This document shows positions 35,659 through 46,495 of a DNA stretch of 64,000 bases, piece by piece. Made by a program: the position numbers and the translations under genes. Positions within the stretch are counted from its first letter, which is position 1. Each line of letters starts with the position of its first letter. The notes beneath the pieces are model-generated. The model was not told the DNA's origin. It saw only the letters and a program-made list of their open reading frames with translations, and ran no database searches. Source of the stretch: Artemisia argyi (Eukaryota; Streptophyta; Magnoliopsida; Asterales; Asteraceae); assembly GCA_030686995.1 (NCBI GenBank), contig CM060704.1, positions 167,530,218 through 167,594,217 of the forward strand, written 5' to 3'.

Positions 35659-35999
35659 TGTGATAAGAATATAGTGTTATGATGTGTAAAGATAACTGAG
35701 TTGTTTGAAGGTTCTATCAATGGTGATGATGTGATGATTTCTTGATGATTATGATGATTCTGAACAATTTGTGATGATTTGTGATGGTTCTGATCAATTG
35801 ATGATGATTTGTGATGGATTCTGATGATTTTGAGTTGATTATGACGCGGAGTTAGTGGTGGATTGTGGTGGTTAATGGTGATTTTTTATTGAGAAATTTT
35901 GGCGGAAAAAGTTGTTGCGGCGGTAGGAAGTAGTTATTTGATCAGAAAATTCAGTTATTGTGACCAGAATCAGTTATCCACCACAGTTGTTGTGGTGTG

Positions 36000-36013
36000 G
36001 CTTTGATACCATC
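36000..36013 (-). promoter_or_regulatory. primer-binding site of the copia element
   Basis: On the minus strand TGGTATCAAAGCC follows the 5' LTR and closely matches the initiator-tRNA-Met complement. It fixes the right-hand LTR as the 5' LTR. Confidence 0.8.
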
Positions 36014-36315
36014 TGGAGAAACAGAGAGTAAAGGAAAACTGAATTGTATTAATGAAATTGTTAAAGTGAAATGAGGTACAATATGAGTTTATATACAACA
36101 AAGAAGTGGGAAATGTAACTAACTACTTAAATTTCTAGAAACAAGCTAAACTAAACTAAAGTTACATCTGCTGACATTTCCATAAGCTCTTCTGCATAAT
36201 TATCTTCATCTTGGGTGGAGATACTTTGTTCACTCTGCTTATATGCTCTGCATCCACTTGAGCTGAGTTAACCGAGTGTTTGGATTTGCATTTACCTTGT
36301 GCTTGTGCTCCATTA
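36014..36315 (-). repeat. 5' LTR of the copia element
   Basis: The plus strand runs from tggagaaacagag to gctccatta. The minus-strand promoter would lie in it; tatataaactc is seen on that strand at about 36080-36092. Confidence 0.85.
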
Positions 36316-37557
36316 TTCTTGTTTTCGAAATCTCATTTATGCATTTTTTTTACCTTTGTTCTCCAATATATACCAAGGTCGTAGAGAGTGTTTTTTGCTC
36401 ATATCGAGTCAAATCGTCAACACACTTTACAAAAATCTTCTTCTTCCTCCTTTTTTAATTCCTACACCTTAAAACTATAGTATTAAATAAGACTAGTCGT
36501 AATGGTGGTCGACCTTGTGGTCGGCCACCACCCAGAACACACCCCCTCCCCTATCCATGAGCAACCAACGAACGCGCCCCCCTTGTAAAAATTGAAGATT
36601 CGGTCAGCCAAGTGACCGAATGGTTTGCGAGTGTATTGTGTGGGTTTTATTTATTAAAGTGTTTTTGTGAGGTATGTTTTGTGGTCGCCTTGCATTTGTT
36701 CTTATAGAGAGAAGCTGAGTTGGCGCTGAGATAGATGCATGAATTAATATAAGGCGAGTTTTCTTGAAAGAGCATATCAAACATTTTTATATATCTTCAA
36801 GCAACCTTCCATAACAGACATTGGCAATAAGTATACAAATAGAGCAAAATATAGTCTTGATCATATTGAAAGCGTATTGGATCGATCTTAAATTTGGAGT
36901 TACTGAAACACACCCCGCCTAACCAAAACAAGTCAAAAACTAATGAATCCAAGTCATCGCTCTGAAGCATAAAAAGGCAGAGGAAAAACATCAGAATTTG
37001 TGTTCAAAATGAGAAGTACATTGTGTTAGTTCCAGTTGGGCACATCCAATTTTAATATGGCAAATACTAATATTAGAGATGGGAATGTTAAATATATTGT
37101 CTACAAAGTCTTTATTAAGATTCTTAATAGAAATTAAACATGACTACAACTTGTTTGGTATACTTCATGAATTTGTGGTGTGCTTCATTTGAGTTTTCTT
37201 AAGTGTGCTAAGTGAAAGAGTTTTTATTCAAAAAGCCACTATACATGATATATGATTATCGTAAGAAGATATATTAATAACGAAACAGATTAGTTAGTTT
37301 ATGCATAAAGCCCATGGGCCATAAACCACTAACATACCAAACTCAGTACACGCAAACATCATGTTAGTAGAGTTGCATATATGATGTCGAAATGTTTATG
37401 ACATAAAAGATGTTGTTTAATTTGGCTTATAAATTCCCAAGTACTATTTATCACATTTTTATTATATTATTACGGAGTATATTAATAAGAAGAGTCCAAC
37501 TATATAGTTGTCATCACATCAAAAGCGTGATTGGTTCCATTTTGGATTACAAGAAAT
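36316..37557. other. intergenic DNA, no gene seen
   Basis: AT-rich except for a GC-richer patch around 36500-36560 (repeated ggtcg and ccacc). No conserved protein motif found. Confidence 0.4.
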
Positions 37558-37728
37558 TTGATTGCTACTTCTCACGCTCGGCTTTTTCATTGCTTTGATT
37601 GGAGTCCGCCTGCTGGAATGAGATGTGAGGATATCGATACACAAGAAATGTATGGTATGACTATGCCGAAAGCCAAACCCTTGATGGCTGTTGCAAGGCC
37701 TCGTTTAGCTACTCATATGTATCAATGA
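37558..37728 (+). pseudogene. cytochrome P450, C-terminal fragment
   Basis: The reading frame ending at the TGA at 37726-37728 reads LFHCFDWSPPAGM, then EDIDTQEMYGMTMPKAKPL and ends AVARPRLATHMYQ. This is the stereotyped C-terminus of plant A-type (CYP71-clan) P450s after the haem-binding loop. The haem cysteine and everything before it are absent, and the upstream sequence is unrelated and AT-rich. Only about 55 of some 500 residues remain, so it is a dead 3' fragment. The subfamily cannot be set. Confidence 0.7.
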
Positions 37729-38803
37729 AAGATCTTAAGATTGCATTTCACATAATACCAACAGTGTCATTTTAACATGCAAAAATATGGATTTTGTACT
37801 ATTTGAATTTTCCTACTTTTATATACACAGTTGTTACCAAAGGCCTTTTGTTCCAATAGTACCTCATGTGTGAGAATGTTCTCTAACCAAATTGTTGTGG
37901 GTTCAATCCTTGCTTAAAACATAATGAGATTGATTTTGTGTGTATAATAATGTGAGATACTTGGTTTACTTTCTAAAAAAAAAAAAAAAAAAGTCATCGG
38001 CCATTTTCTTTTGTTCTGGAGAGTTACTTAGGGACAACATATGTACTGATGGTATATATGCTCAACATTTCGTTACTTTGATAAGAGCTCTCAAGTCGAC
38101 GCAGGTAAAGATAGACAAAAAAGTTCACTGTATGGCATGGCGATGATGAAATCCAAACTGACAACTACATAACCAGAATGTTGTTTGGAAAGCCGTAGAC
38201 ATTTTCTCACACCCCAAAAAGTTCAACAATTAGGAAGGGGTAAAAGTTCCTGGAAATTAATTTTGATGTTACGCGATTTACGTTTCTCCAATCTTAGCCG
38301 TAGGACCGAACAGTGGGAGTTCGTGCCGTTGTGGCATTTTGTAATATTTTTGCTTGTTCCAAAAAAAAGGACCAAACGATGGAGCCATTAGAGCATCATT
38401 TACTTCTTTTTTTTTTTTTTTTACTTCTAGAGCATTAGATACCGAACGCTATAAGGCGCGTTATTGCCCAATGGCACCAGCCCATACTGTAACCCAAGTT
38501 ATAAAGCTCGGCGCCAAATTCACCGGCCAAGTTATATGGTTTTTTTACTCTTTTATTTTATTTGTCTTTTATTTTAAAAATTGTGAGTCTGGAGGTGTCT
38601 TATAACTTGAGTGATTGAGTAAGGGTGTTTTTGGGTTAAGTTATAGGGTGCCGGATAACTTAGTGCTCTAAGCAGGTTGGTACCTAGTACCTACTTATAT
38701 AAACTCTTTGAAATAAAAATGACGGTTTATCAACGGATCTAACGCATTAACTTAATTAGTTTAAATAGGATTATAAATAAGCAAATGCAAACACTATTCT
38801 GAG
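37729..38803. other. intergenic DNA with homopolymer runs
   Basis: An A-run lies at 37975-37992 and a T-run at 38407-38422. Around 38390 (ttagagcat) and 38660 (gtgctctaag) there are short opposed repeats that might mark another small MITE; the evidence is weak. No gene seen. Confidence 0.35.
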
Positions 38804-38877
38804 CATAGACGGACCTTCATGAAAGTTAGGGAGGGCCATGGCACCTCCAATTTTTTTTATTATTTTTTTATTTTTTT

Positions 38878-38919
<42 letters not shown>

Positions 38920-39036
38920 TAATGTGTTTTGTTTAATAAGTTAGTGCTAAGCTTTTGTTTTAGTAAGTTGGCCCTCTTAAAAGTTGATCATGTATGTTTC
39001 GGCCCCTTCAACAAAGTAGTTCAAGTTCCGTCTATG
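38804..39036. mobile_element. hAT-type MITE with long poly-T interior
   Basis: Ends catagacggaccttc and the reverse complement of aagttccgtctatg match. A perfect 8-bp duplication attctgag flanks it (38796-38803 and 39037-39044), as expected for hAT. The interior is largely T-runs (38855-38916). Confidence 0.85.
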
Positions 39037-39044
39037 ATTCTGAG

Positions 39045-39818
39045 GGCGTTTCGGATTGCTTATTTTGTCTAGCTTATTTAACATAAAAACAGTTTCTTCA
39101 TCCAAACACATCCAAACACATCCAACTTGTCATTTTTTTTTTTTTTATCAAGCATAATTATACATATATTTAAAACTGGTGCGATACGACACCGTTTACA
39201 TGCTTCTTTTCCCGCCTTTTTTTTGGGCTACTGTGGCCCACGCTCCTTGGCCTGCCCATTGTCCCTGGCCTGTTTTTTGCTTTTGGTGTGTTTTGTGGCC
39301 CATGTGGAAACAAAGACTATTTGTGTTAACATTGACCAGTTGATGATCTATTGGCTATTGGTGCTTTTCCAACTAAAACAAAGACTATTTGTGGACATAA
39401 TACAATACACGTGTTTTCTAATCTCGAGTTAAAAGGTGATAGTGGCCAGCCTTTCATACAATCCATATTTTATACAAAATAAAGTGAAGATGACAAATGA
39501 GATGATAGATTTGTTTTTCTTATGACAAATAAGAAGATAATTTTATTTAAAAAGTATCAAAATGAAAAATATGAAACTGCTACTAAATCCTTATTTTTAA
39601 TTAATTATATAAAAAAAATTCATATTTTGTTACCTTTTATTTTCCGAAATATATTTACACATCTTTATTACTTTTTAAAATTTCGTGTTAACTTGTTCCA
39701 TCTTTTTAAATGATTTACATCACTTTTTACTAAACAAGTTATAAGTTTGAACTTTTGAATTTTATAAGTTAAGGCCGTACAACAATTTTTTTAAATTAAT
39801 AATACATTTATTAGGATA
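39045..39818. other. intergenic DNA, no gene seen
   Basis: AT-rich, with a T-run near 39131-39146 and a GC-richer patch at 39205-39300. The ORF across it has no recognisable motif. Confidence 0.4.
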
Positions 39819-39826
39819 TATGCTTT

Positions 39827-40145
39827 CAGGGACGGACCTATGCTACAAATATGGGGGGCAGGTGCCCCCCACGGCTAGCCGAAAAAGTTGAAATTTTAGT
39901 GTAATTTTTTTAAAATTTTGACCTTTTTTAGAAAGTGACCCCCACACAAAAATCAAATTGCCCCCCACCCACATACTAAAACATAACATTCAACGCTCTA
40001 AAGCCTTATAAATCATTCATCTCTAAGTAAAAATACTAGATTTATCATTACGATCTTATTTTTTTTCCGTATTTTATTGTTATTGTCAAAAAAAAAAAAA
40101 AAAAAATTTTGCCCCCCACATCTATTTTCCCTGGGTCCGTCACTG
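39827..40145. mobile_element. hAT-type MITE
   Basis: Left end cagggacggacc and right end ggtccgtcactg (reverse complement cagtgacggacc) form inverted repeats. The 8-bp duplication tatgcttt is perfect (39819-39826 and 40146-40153). G- and C-runs (ggggggcaggtgcccccc, then gccccccac) and an A-run fill the 319-bp body. Confidence 0.88.
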
Positions 40146-40153
40146 TATGCTTT

Positions 40154-40585
40154 CACAGTCTCTTATTGTGTGGTTATGTAAATTTGTTGAAAACGAGTCG
40201 CCTAAGTAAGGTTGATGTCATTGCTGAAAAAGCTTCTAGCCAAAATGAGGTAAGGTAAATTGTAGTATTTTTTTCGTCATTTTTGTATTTTAACTATTGT
40301 ATCAAGTTTTCTTTTACATTCAGCTTTATCCCATTCATAATCTAAATCCCAATCCTGATTGAATTATCGTATGTTGCAAAAAAAAATTTAATTATATTTT
40401 GATTATTTTACATTTTATGCATAAACGTTACACGAAATATTCCACCATATCACAAATATAACTATTTACTTGTATGAAATCTAGCCGTTATGCGCGGGTA
40501 TCATTTAGTATGAAATAAGGTGAGAAGATAACTTAAATTGACTTTTTATGTTATATAGTTGCTCCATAATTATTTGATTATTAGT
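40154..40585. other. intergenic DNA with a possible Helitron-type hairpin
   Basis: tagccgttatgcgcgggtat at about 40482-40502 resembles degenerate ends near Helitron 3' hairpins, but the stem is weak and no partner end was found. Otherwise AT-rich. Confidence 0.25.
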
Positions 40586-40587
40586 TA

Positions 40588-40857
40588 CTCATTCCGTTCC
40601 AATATCATTGTTCATCTTTTCTTTTTAGATTGTCTCAAAAATATTGTTCATTACTAAAAATAAAAGTTGAAATTGTTTAAGCTTATCATATTGCCCCTAA
40701 TCAAAATTATTATTTACAGACTTTGATGAAATCCTTAATTAATTGTCAAAGGGCAAAACTATTTTTTATTGTTTTACACTATTCAAAGCAGTAACAAATG
40801 CATTTTTCTTAAATAGTGTGTTTTTGTTGATAGACAATAATTTTGAGACGGATGGAG
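40588..40857. mobile_element. Stowaway-like MITE (Tc1/mariner)
   Basis: The left end ctcattccgttccaat and right end reading ctccatccgtctcaaa in reverse complement are the CTCC-x-TCCGT type of Stowaway termini. Both sides are flanked by TA (40586-40587 and 40858-40859). Length 270 bp, no coding capacity. Confidence 0.8.
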
Positions 40858-40919
40858 TATATATTTTCTAACCAGTGTTTAAATTTAAATTGAATAATCT
40901 ATGCTCCTAGAAATAAAAA

Positions 40920-41995
40920 AGGCTTAAAGCCATAAAGTACCAATGAACTTACCAAGCCTTTGGAGCTTCACTTAAGATCGTATAAAGCCTTCTTGAGCTT
41001 GTAAACATAATTTGGTTTTTCGAAGTCAATAAATCCCGGAGGTTGAGCAACGTATACCTCCTCATTAATAAAACCATTCAAGAACGCACTTTTCACATCC
41101 ATTTGATATAATTTAAAATCATTAGCACACGCATAAGCAAGAAGTACACGAGTAGATTCTAATCTAGCTACCGGAGCATAAGTTTCATCCTTGTTTATAC
41201 CTTCTTGTTGGTTGTATCCTTGTTCTACTAACCTAACCTTATTCCTAGACACAACACCGTTCTAATCAAGCTTATTTCTAAACACCCACTTTGTTCCAAT
41301 GATAGTCACATTCTTAGGTTGTGGTACTAACTCCCAAACATCATTTTCGATGAATTGATTTAATTCTTTTTGCATTTCAACTATCCAACTTTTATCCTTT
41401 ATAGCTTCACTAACATTCTTAGGTTCTATCGTTGAAATGAAACAAAAGAAATTACTTTTGTTTTGAGCTTGAGACCTAAGAGTCCTTTCGTTCAATCTAC
41501 CGATCACCTTATCCAAAGGATGATTCTTAGATTCCTTAAAATTTCTTATTTCTTCTTCTTTTTCTTCCAAAGTTTCATTCTCAATGTTGCTTTCTAAGTC
41601 AACTTGGTTTTCTAAGTTTGTGTTGGTTTTCTTCTTAATGGCAATGTCTTCATTTAAATCAGCATCCACCAAGGGTGATGTTTTAGGTGGGGGAGGACTT
41701 TCATCAAAAGTTACTTCAATGATTCTTCGACTTTCATAGTGTCCTTATTTAGGACTGTGTAAGCTTTGCTATTTTGGGAGTAACCTAAGAAGATACCTTC
41801 GTGTGACTTTGGGTCAAACATAGTAAGGTAATCTTTTATGTTTATGATGAAACACTTTTTCTAAACACCTTGAAGTATTCTAAGGTTGGTTTCTTTCCTC
41901 TATAAAGTTCATGGGGTGTTTTTCCTAAGAAGGGTCTAATGAATATCATATTCAAGATGTAGGTTGAGGTGTCTACTGCGTTGCACGAAAACCTT
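40920..41995 (-). pseudogene. copia pol fragment (integrase end to reverse transcriptase)
   Basis: On the minus strand the order is: frame-broken integrase C-terminus (FLGKTPHELYRGKKP, about 41890-41950), an acidic linker (ORF 41262-41672, ending WELVPQPKNVTIIGTKWVFR) and the start of reverse transcriptase (ORF 40968-41252, with RLVEQGYNQQEG, APVARLESTR and QMDVKSAFLNG). Stops divide it, and the catalytic YVDD, RNase H and both LTRs are missing. It belongs to a different copia lineage from 30734-36315. Confidence 0.85.
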
Positions 41996-41999
41996 TGTG

Positions 42000-42912
42000 G
42001 TATAGATTGCGCATTTAGTAAAGTACGTGATAGCGCTCTAATTATACATATTTACTCCCTCGATTATATATTATATATCTATTATATTATATGGATTATT
42101 ATGTTATTTGTGTTAATCTGGTTGCAGGATTGATCAAGAAAAGAAAGTAAAGAAATTACTTAAAGGACCGTTGATGACAACAAGGAAAGTTAAAGGAAGG
42201 ACTTGGAGTGAAAATACATAATTAAAGACCCAAGTACACCGGTTTTCTAGACCGTGTGCGGCATACTTGTTTGGCGGGTAAAAGAGTTTGATTCAACACG
42301 AAGTACGACGTACATCCTATGAAGTACGACGCACTTATCTTAACAGTTACAAAAGAAGAGTTATTGTTTGCATTCATTGAGAGGCCGATCACTTGCCTAC
42401 ATTTACCACTCATTGGATTTAAACTAGGTCAGATGGACCTATATAAAGGGACCTACGAAGTCAGGAGAAAGGGGAAACAAGAAGAGAAAGATTACTAGAA
42501 TTTGTGCAAGGTTACTAAGTGTGATATTGGTGAACTCATACCAAGTTCACCATATCAAGGTTATGCTCGATCCAAGTTCACCATTTGATCAATCATTGTA
42601 ATCGTTGGTAATATTCTAAGCTTAATACAAATTGAATTATGAATTTTATGAAATATATGTTGAATGAAATGTATTTTATTACTGAAATAATGGAGTACTC
42701 GACTTATGTTTATTTGGTTGATGTAGTTATATGATTGTCTGCATTTATACGGTTGCTTGCTATTGATACTATTTACAAGTTCAATTGATGAGATGATGTT
42801 TGGATCATTGTTAGTTGTTTGATGTATCTCTGTGATAGAAGTAGGTCGAACGGGTCTATTGCTTGGATATTATTTCAAGTTGTTTGTCTATGGCAACTTG
42901 GTATTTTCCTTG
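42000..42912 (+). repeat. LTR-like relic with ACGT array and TATA box
   Basis: agtacgacgtacatc and gaagtacgacgcac at 42301-42334 form a small palindromic array. It is followed by a good TATA box, acctatataaaggg, at 42429-42442 and a purine-rich leader. The layout parallels that of the Athila LTR. No LTR partner is visible, so the identification rests on architecture. Confidence 0.4.
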
Positions 42913-44230
42913 ATCGTTCCTTTTGTGATTTTAGGTACTTTGAGAGTGAATTCTAGAAAAGGAAGCATTTTGGACGTTTTTGGAGCATAAAAGTGAAGAA
43001 AACGGCAAAGTCTTGATTTTCCTTGCTGGGAACAGTACCTGATGGCGTCAAGAAGGATTTTTTGATGACGTCAGGAGCAAAATGGATGACAGCCCAGAGA
43101 AAACGTGACGGCGTCAGAACAAGGGCGTCAAGAGTAAATGTGGTGAAGGCCTAGAACAAGATTACACATGACGGCGTCAGATCTGGATCTAGGCAATCCG
43201 AGAAGATTTTTGGCGGCGAGATGACGGCGTTAGAATTTTACTCTTGACGCCGTCACCTCATGAAATATATATATACTTTTCTAAATTTCATTCATTATGT
43301 GTGAAACTTGTGAGGAGAATTCTAGGGCCGAACTTTATAAACCCTAGCTCGTTTGTAACAGTATTTTCAAGGGTTTTCAATTGAGATAAGTTTTCTTTCA
43401 ATTCATTCAATATTTCTATGTGTTGTTTGAATATATCTTATGCTTGTCTTGATTTTAACATGCTAGGCAAGATCTTTTGTGTGTTTGCTTAGATGTAATG
43501 AAACCTAGATGTTGATTATAGATTGATTGTTTGTTTATAGTTGTAATGGATGAATGATTTCACTGTTAGGCTTAAAAAAACTGGCAGATCTCCATTGTGT
43601 AACTTGCTTGAACGTCTTAAGAAACATGAACCGATGTGTACTAGGTTTTTATGGTTGTATTTAATGCATGAGCGAATTCTAGTGATCCCATGTCAGGAGC
43701 TTCTTGCAGGCTCGACATAGGAGTGAAGTAGGAGCTTATAGAATTGGGGAAGTAAGTACGCCACCCTATGATTGGTATTAAGGAATATAACCCGTCATTC
43801 ACGCAACTATAACAAGTAATTAACCTGTAAAAGATATCTAGGGAGTAGTGAAATCTAAGTAAACACAATTCTCCCATATATTGTTCACACCACTAGTTTA
43901 ATTTAGTTTATTTACATTTTTGTCATTTTATTTTGATTGCATCTTTAGTTATTGTGTTAGTTGACTAGCAACTAATTCCGCTCACTCTTCCAAAAACCGA
44001 GATTTTACTTGCTTTCATAAAATATAAAAATACAAAAAGAATTATCCCTCACCTCTAGACCTAGTTTTTAGGCTTTCTAATCCTAGCGACACTATTCCTG
44101 AGTTGAACGATCAATCCCCCGGTACTTGTCACCATACTATACTACAACGATCAGGTACACTGCCTGGTGGGGGTTGTAAGCTTCTCGAGATCCCTCTAGA
44201 GGTAAAGCCTGGTGCAATTCCCACGCATCA
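42913..44230 (+). repeat. truncated Athila-type LTR
   Basis: It is the reverse complement of the LTRs at 9073-10492 and 14140-15560, lacking roughly the first 79 bp of the LTR and ending exactly at cacgcatca. It diverges more from both of them than they do from each other. The TGACG/CGTCA array is at about 43033-43257 and the TATA box aatatatatatac at 43264-43276. No internal domain adjoins it. An ORF here on the minus strand (43641-43877) is not a gene. Confidence 0.85.
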
Positions 44231-44919
44231 ATATGTTTCCAAGACTTAAAAGATTTTGTTGGTCCAAAGAAGTTACGACGTAACCAATTACAAGGTTACG
44301 GCGTAAAACCATTAATGAGGGTTCTAGGTTCGTAACCTATCTTTAAGTTACGCCCTAACATTATCACTGTGGATAAGATCGTCCTAGATCCAAAGGTTAT
44401 GACGTAACTAACCCAAGTGGTTACGCTGTAACTTAGTCGAGGCTATAAATATAATCCCTAATTCTGTATTTTTACATATCCTCTCAATACACAACAACCA
44501 AAGACGATTAAGGGCTTGAAGGAGGACATTTTCCAGCAGTATACAAGTCATTTCTAAGGGAGAATTCATGTTAATCACTACATGAGTTTTAGTATTTCAT
44601 ATTACATTATTGTATTTAATTCCATGTCTTCATTCATGATGTTAAACACTTAATTTCCTGCATGCTTTAATATAAGAGGTAAACACCTTTGGTGTTAGCT
44701 TAGTTATGAAATTGTTAATGTTATGATGTAGTTTTTTCATTCTTTATCGCTATATATGTATACTTTCTTTGCTTATTTCGGGACACCGTTGTTTTGGTAG
44801 CTTGCTGTAAGAGCTTGATTATTCTTAAAGAAAACATTAAATGTTAGATGCTTGGTGTAAGAGCGTGATTATTCTTAAAGAAAAGTTCCCTGTTTATTTT
44901 CTCTCGAGTCTAATAAAAT
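44231..44919 (+). repeat. LTR-like relic with TTACG palindromes and TATA box
   Basis: ttacgacgtaac, ttacggcgtaa, ttacgcc, ttatgacgtaac and ttacgctgtaac occur between 44267 and 44434. They are followed by ggctataaatataatcc (44443-44459), a strong TATA context. A 62-bp duplication (g(c/g)tgtaagagc(t/g)tgattatt) is at about 44803 and 44855. Probably another gypsy LTR of a related type; no partner found. Confidence 0.4.
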
Positions 44920-45822
44920 TGTGTTGTTAGCGATAGATGGGTTGTTTCTAATGGTGTTTGGACAGGTAATTGGAGCTGGAAATGCCTCCTCACGGGAGGA
45001 CTTTGAATGATCTTTGGAGTCTCAAACCTTATTGGAAATGTTTCTCTGTCCGGTGATGATGATGAAAAGTGGGTTTGGTCGCTTCATGCTTCAGGTGCTC
45101 TTAATATCAAGTCTCTTGTAAGTATGATTCAAGATAAATTGAGTTCTGATTGCAATCTTGGCAAGCATCATGTGTGGAATTCATAGGCCCATAGGAAGAT
45201 CAACATTTGTACATGGCGCGCGTCTCTTGACAGGCTTCCTACTCGAGTGAAGCTTGCGGATAGCGGAGTTGTTTTACCGAATAAAGTGTGCCCGCTTTGC
45301 GAGCTAGAGGATGAAACTATTGATCATTGCCTTTTCATCTGATCTAAGGTGAAAACTATTTGGCTCAAGGTTTGGATTTGGTGGAGGATTGATATGAGCT
45401 CGTCAATGACCTCTCTTTCGATGAGGGACGTGGCCTCCGGTAATGTCTCATTTTCTAGAATTCCTAAGCTCTCAAAAATTCTCCGTGGTGTTTATCAAGT
45501 CGTGGTTTGGTCTTTATGGAGTTGGAGAAACAGAGTTTGTAACTCTCCTTCGGATTCTTTGGCTGCGGTGAAAAGAGGATATCTTCCCGTCCATTCAGAT
45601 ATTGTCGTCGCTATGGATTTCTAAGAGATGTACACTGAAGTAGGCCAATTGGAGTTTTTGGAGTGTTAAACCGACAGAGGTTATTTTCTAGTTTTGTGCA
45701 CCCTTGTTTTTTTTAGTTGCGGTTGTTTAGGGGTTTGTTACTGCCTCTGAGGTGGTGTATGTTCAATTTTCTTGAGGTGGTGTTTCTTAGAGCTTTTTTA
45801 ATTATTCAGCCTAAAAAAAAAA
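44920..45822 (+). mobile_element. 5'-truncated LINE with zf-RVT domain
   Basis: The plus strand reads SDRWVVSNGVW, then DKWVWSLHASGALNIKS, the C-terminal zinc-binding domain (TWRASLDRLPTRVKLADSGV, CPLCELEDETIDHCLF) and WSLWSWRNRVCN, the characteristic 3' end of plant LINE ORF2. In-frame stops occur (before AHRK and after CLFI). It ends in a short 3' UTR and poly-A at 45812-45821. The reverse-transcriptase and endonuclease domains are missing, as usual for 5'-truncated insertions. No target duplication found. Confidence 0.85.
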
Positions 45823-45928
45823 TGTAGGAAACAAAATCAAGAGTGTTGATTAAAACAAAATTAAGAGTTTGTTAATCAACAAACTCTTAATGTGACAAGT
45901 TGCTTATATTAAAAAGCTATTAAAAAAA

Positions 45929-46089
45929 GGGGGCAATTCCATATATACCAAAAGAAACTTCAAAATTCCATATTTACCCAAATGACAAGTTTTCAATGCA
46001 TGAATACAATGTTTTTAAAGCATGTATTGAAAACTTGTCATTTGGGTAAATATGGAATTTTGAAGTTTCTTTTGAATATGGAATTTTCC
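45929..46089. mobile_element. near-perfect palindromic MITE (MULE-type)
   Basis: Two arms of about 75 bp (ggggcaattccatatatacc... and its reverse complement) surround a short loop near 46005-46018. The 9-bp ttaaaaaaa flanks both sides (45920-45928 and 46090-46098), consistent with a Mutator-type insertion, although the sequence is simple. Similar to 20624-20776. Confidence 0.75.
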
Positions 46090-46098
46090 TTAAAAAAA

Positions 46099-46199
46099 TC
46101 AAATTATAATAGCGTCTTAACGTATCAACTTATGTAATCCCAATGTTGATATGCTGAGCCTTTTCTTGATCAATTATAATAGCGTCTTAACGTATCAAC
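46099..46199. repeat. 70-bp tandem duplication
   Basis: aattataatagcgtcttaac plus gtatcaac occurs at about 46101 and 46171. It lies just beyond the palindromic MITE and upstream of the eIF4G-like gene. Confidence 0.8.
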
Positions 46200-46495
46200 A
46201 CATTCGTGCTTAAGTTGCACAATATTCATAATCCTCCTAATCAACACATGGCAACTTACTTTTGTGAAAAACGTAAAGAGTGTTTACTTTGTATTTATTA
46301 GAAGTAAAAAAAGAAAAACCAACCGTTTCATTTTTATGTAATTTACGAAAAATCAATTCTCATTAACTTTTCTGTTTCCAACGATTCCCCTACCTCTTTC
46401 TTATGCCTACAAAACACAAAAGTTTCTTCTTTAGTTTTTACTGTACTTTTTATCTTTGTTTATTTTTTTTTGACCCCAAAATCTTGAAATTTACA

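Larger units (their letters stand above)
30734..36315 (-). mobile_element. Ty1/copia retrotransposon, nearly full length, decayed
   Basis: LTRs of about 295 bp (30734-31027 and 36014-36315) enclose gag, zinc knuckle, protease, integrase, reverse transcriptase and RNase H in copia order on the minus strand. A TGGTATCAAAGCC primer-binding site adjoins the right LTR, which is the 5' LTR. The purine-rich gcgagggggat precedes the 3' LTR. ttctt on both sides (30729-30733 and 36316-36320) is a possible target duplication if the ends are gagaaac/ccatta. If the ends are the more usual TGGAG...CTCCA, no clear duplication remains. Frameshifts split the polyprotein into several ORFs and one integrase catalytic residue is changed, so it is not autonomous. 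Confidence 0.88.
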
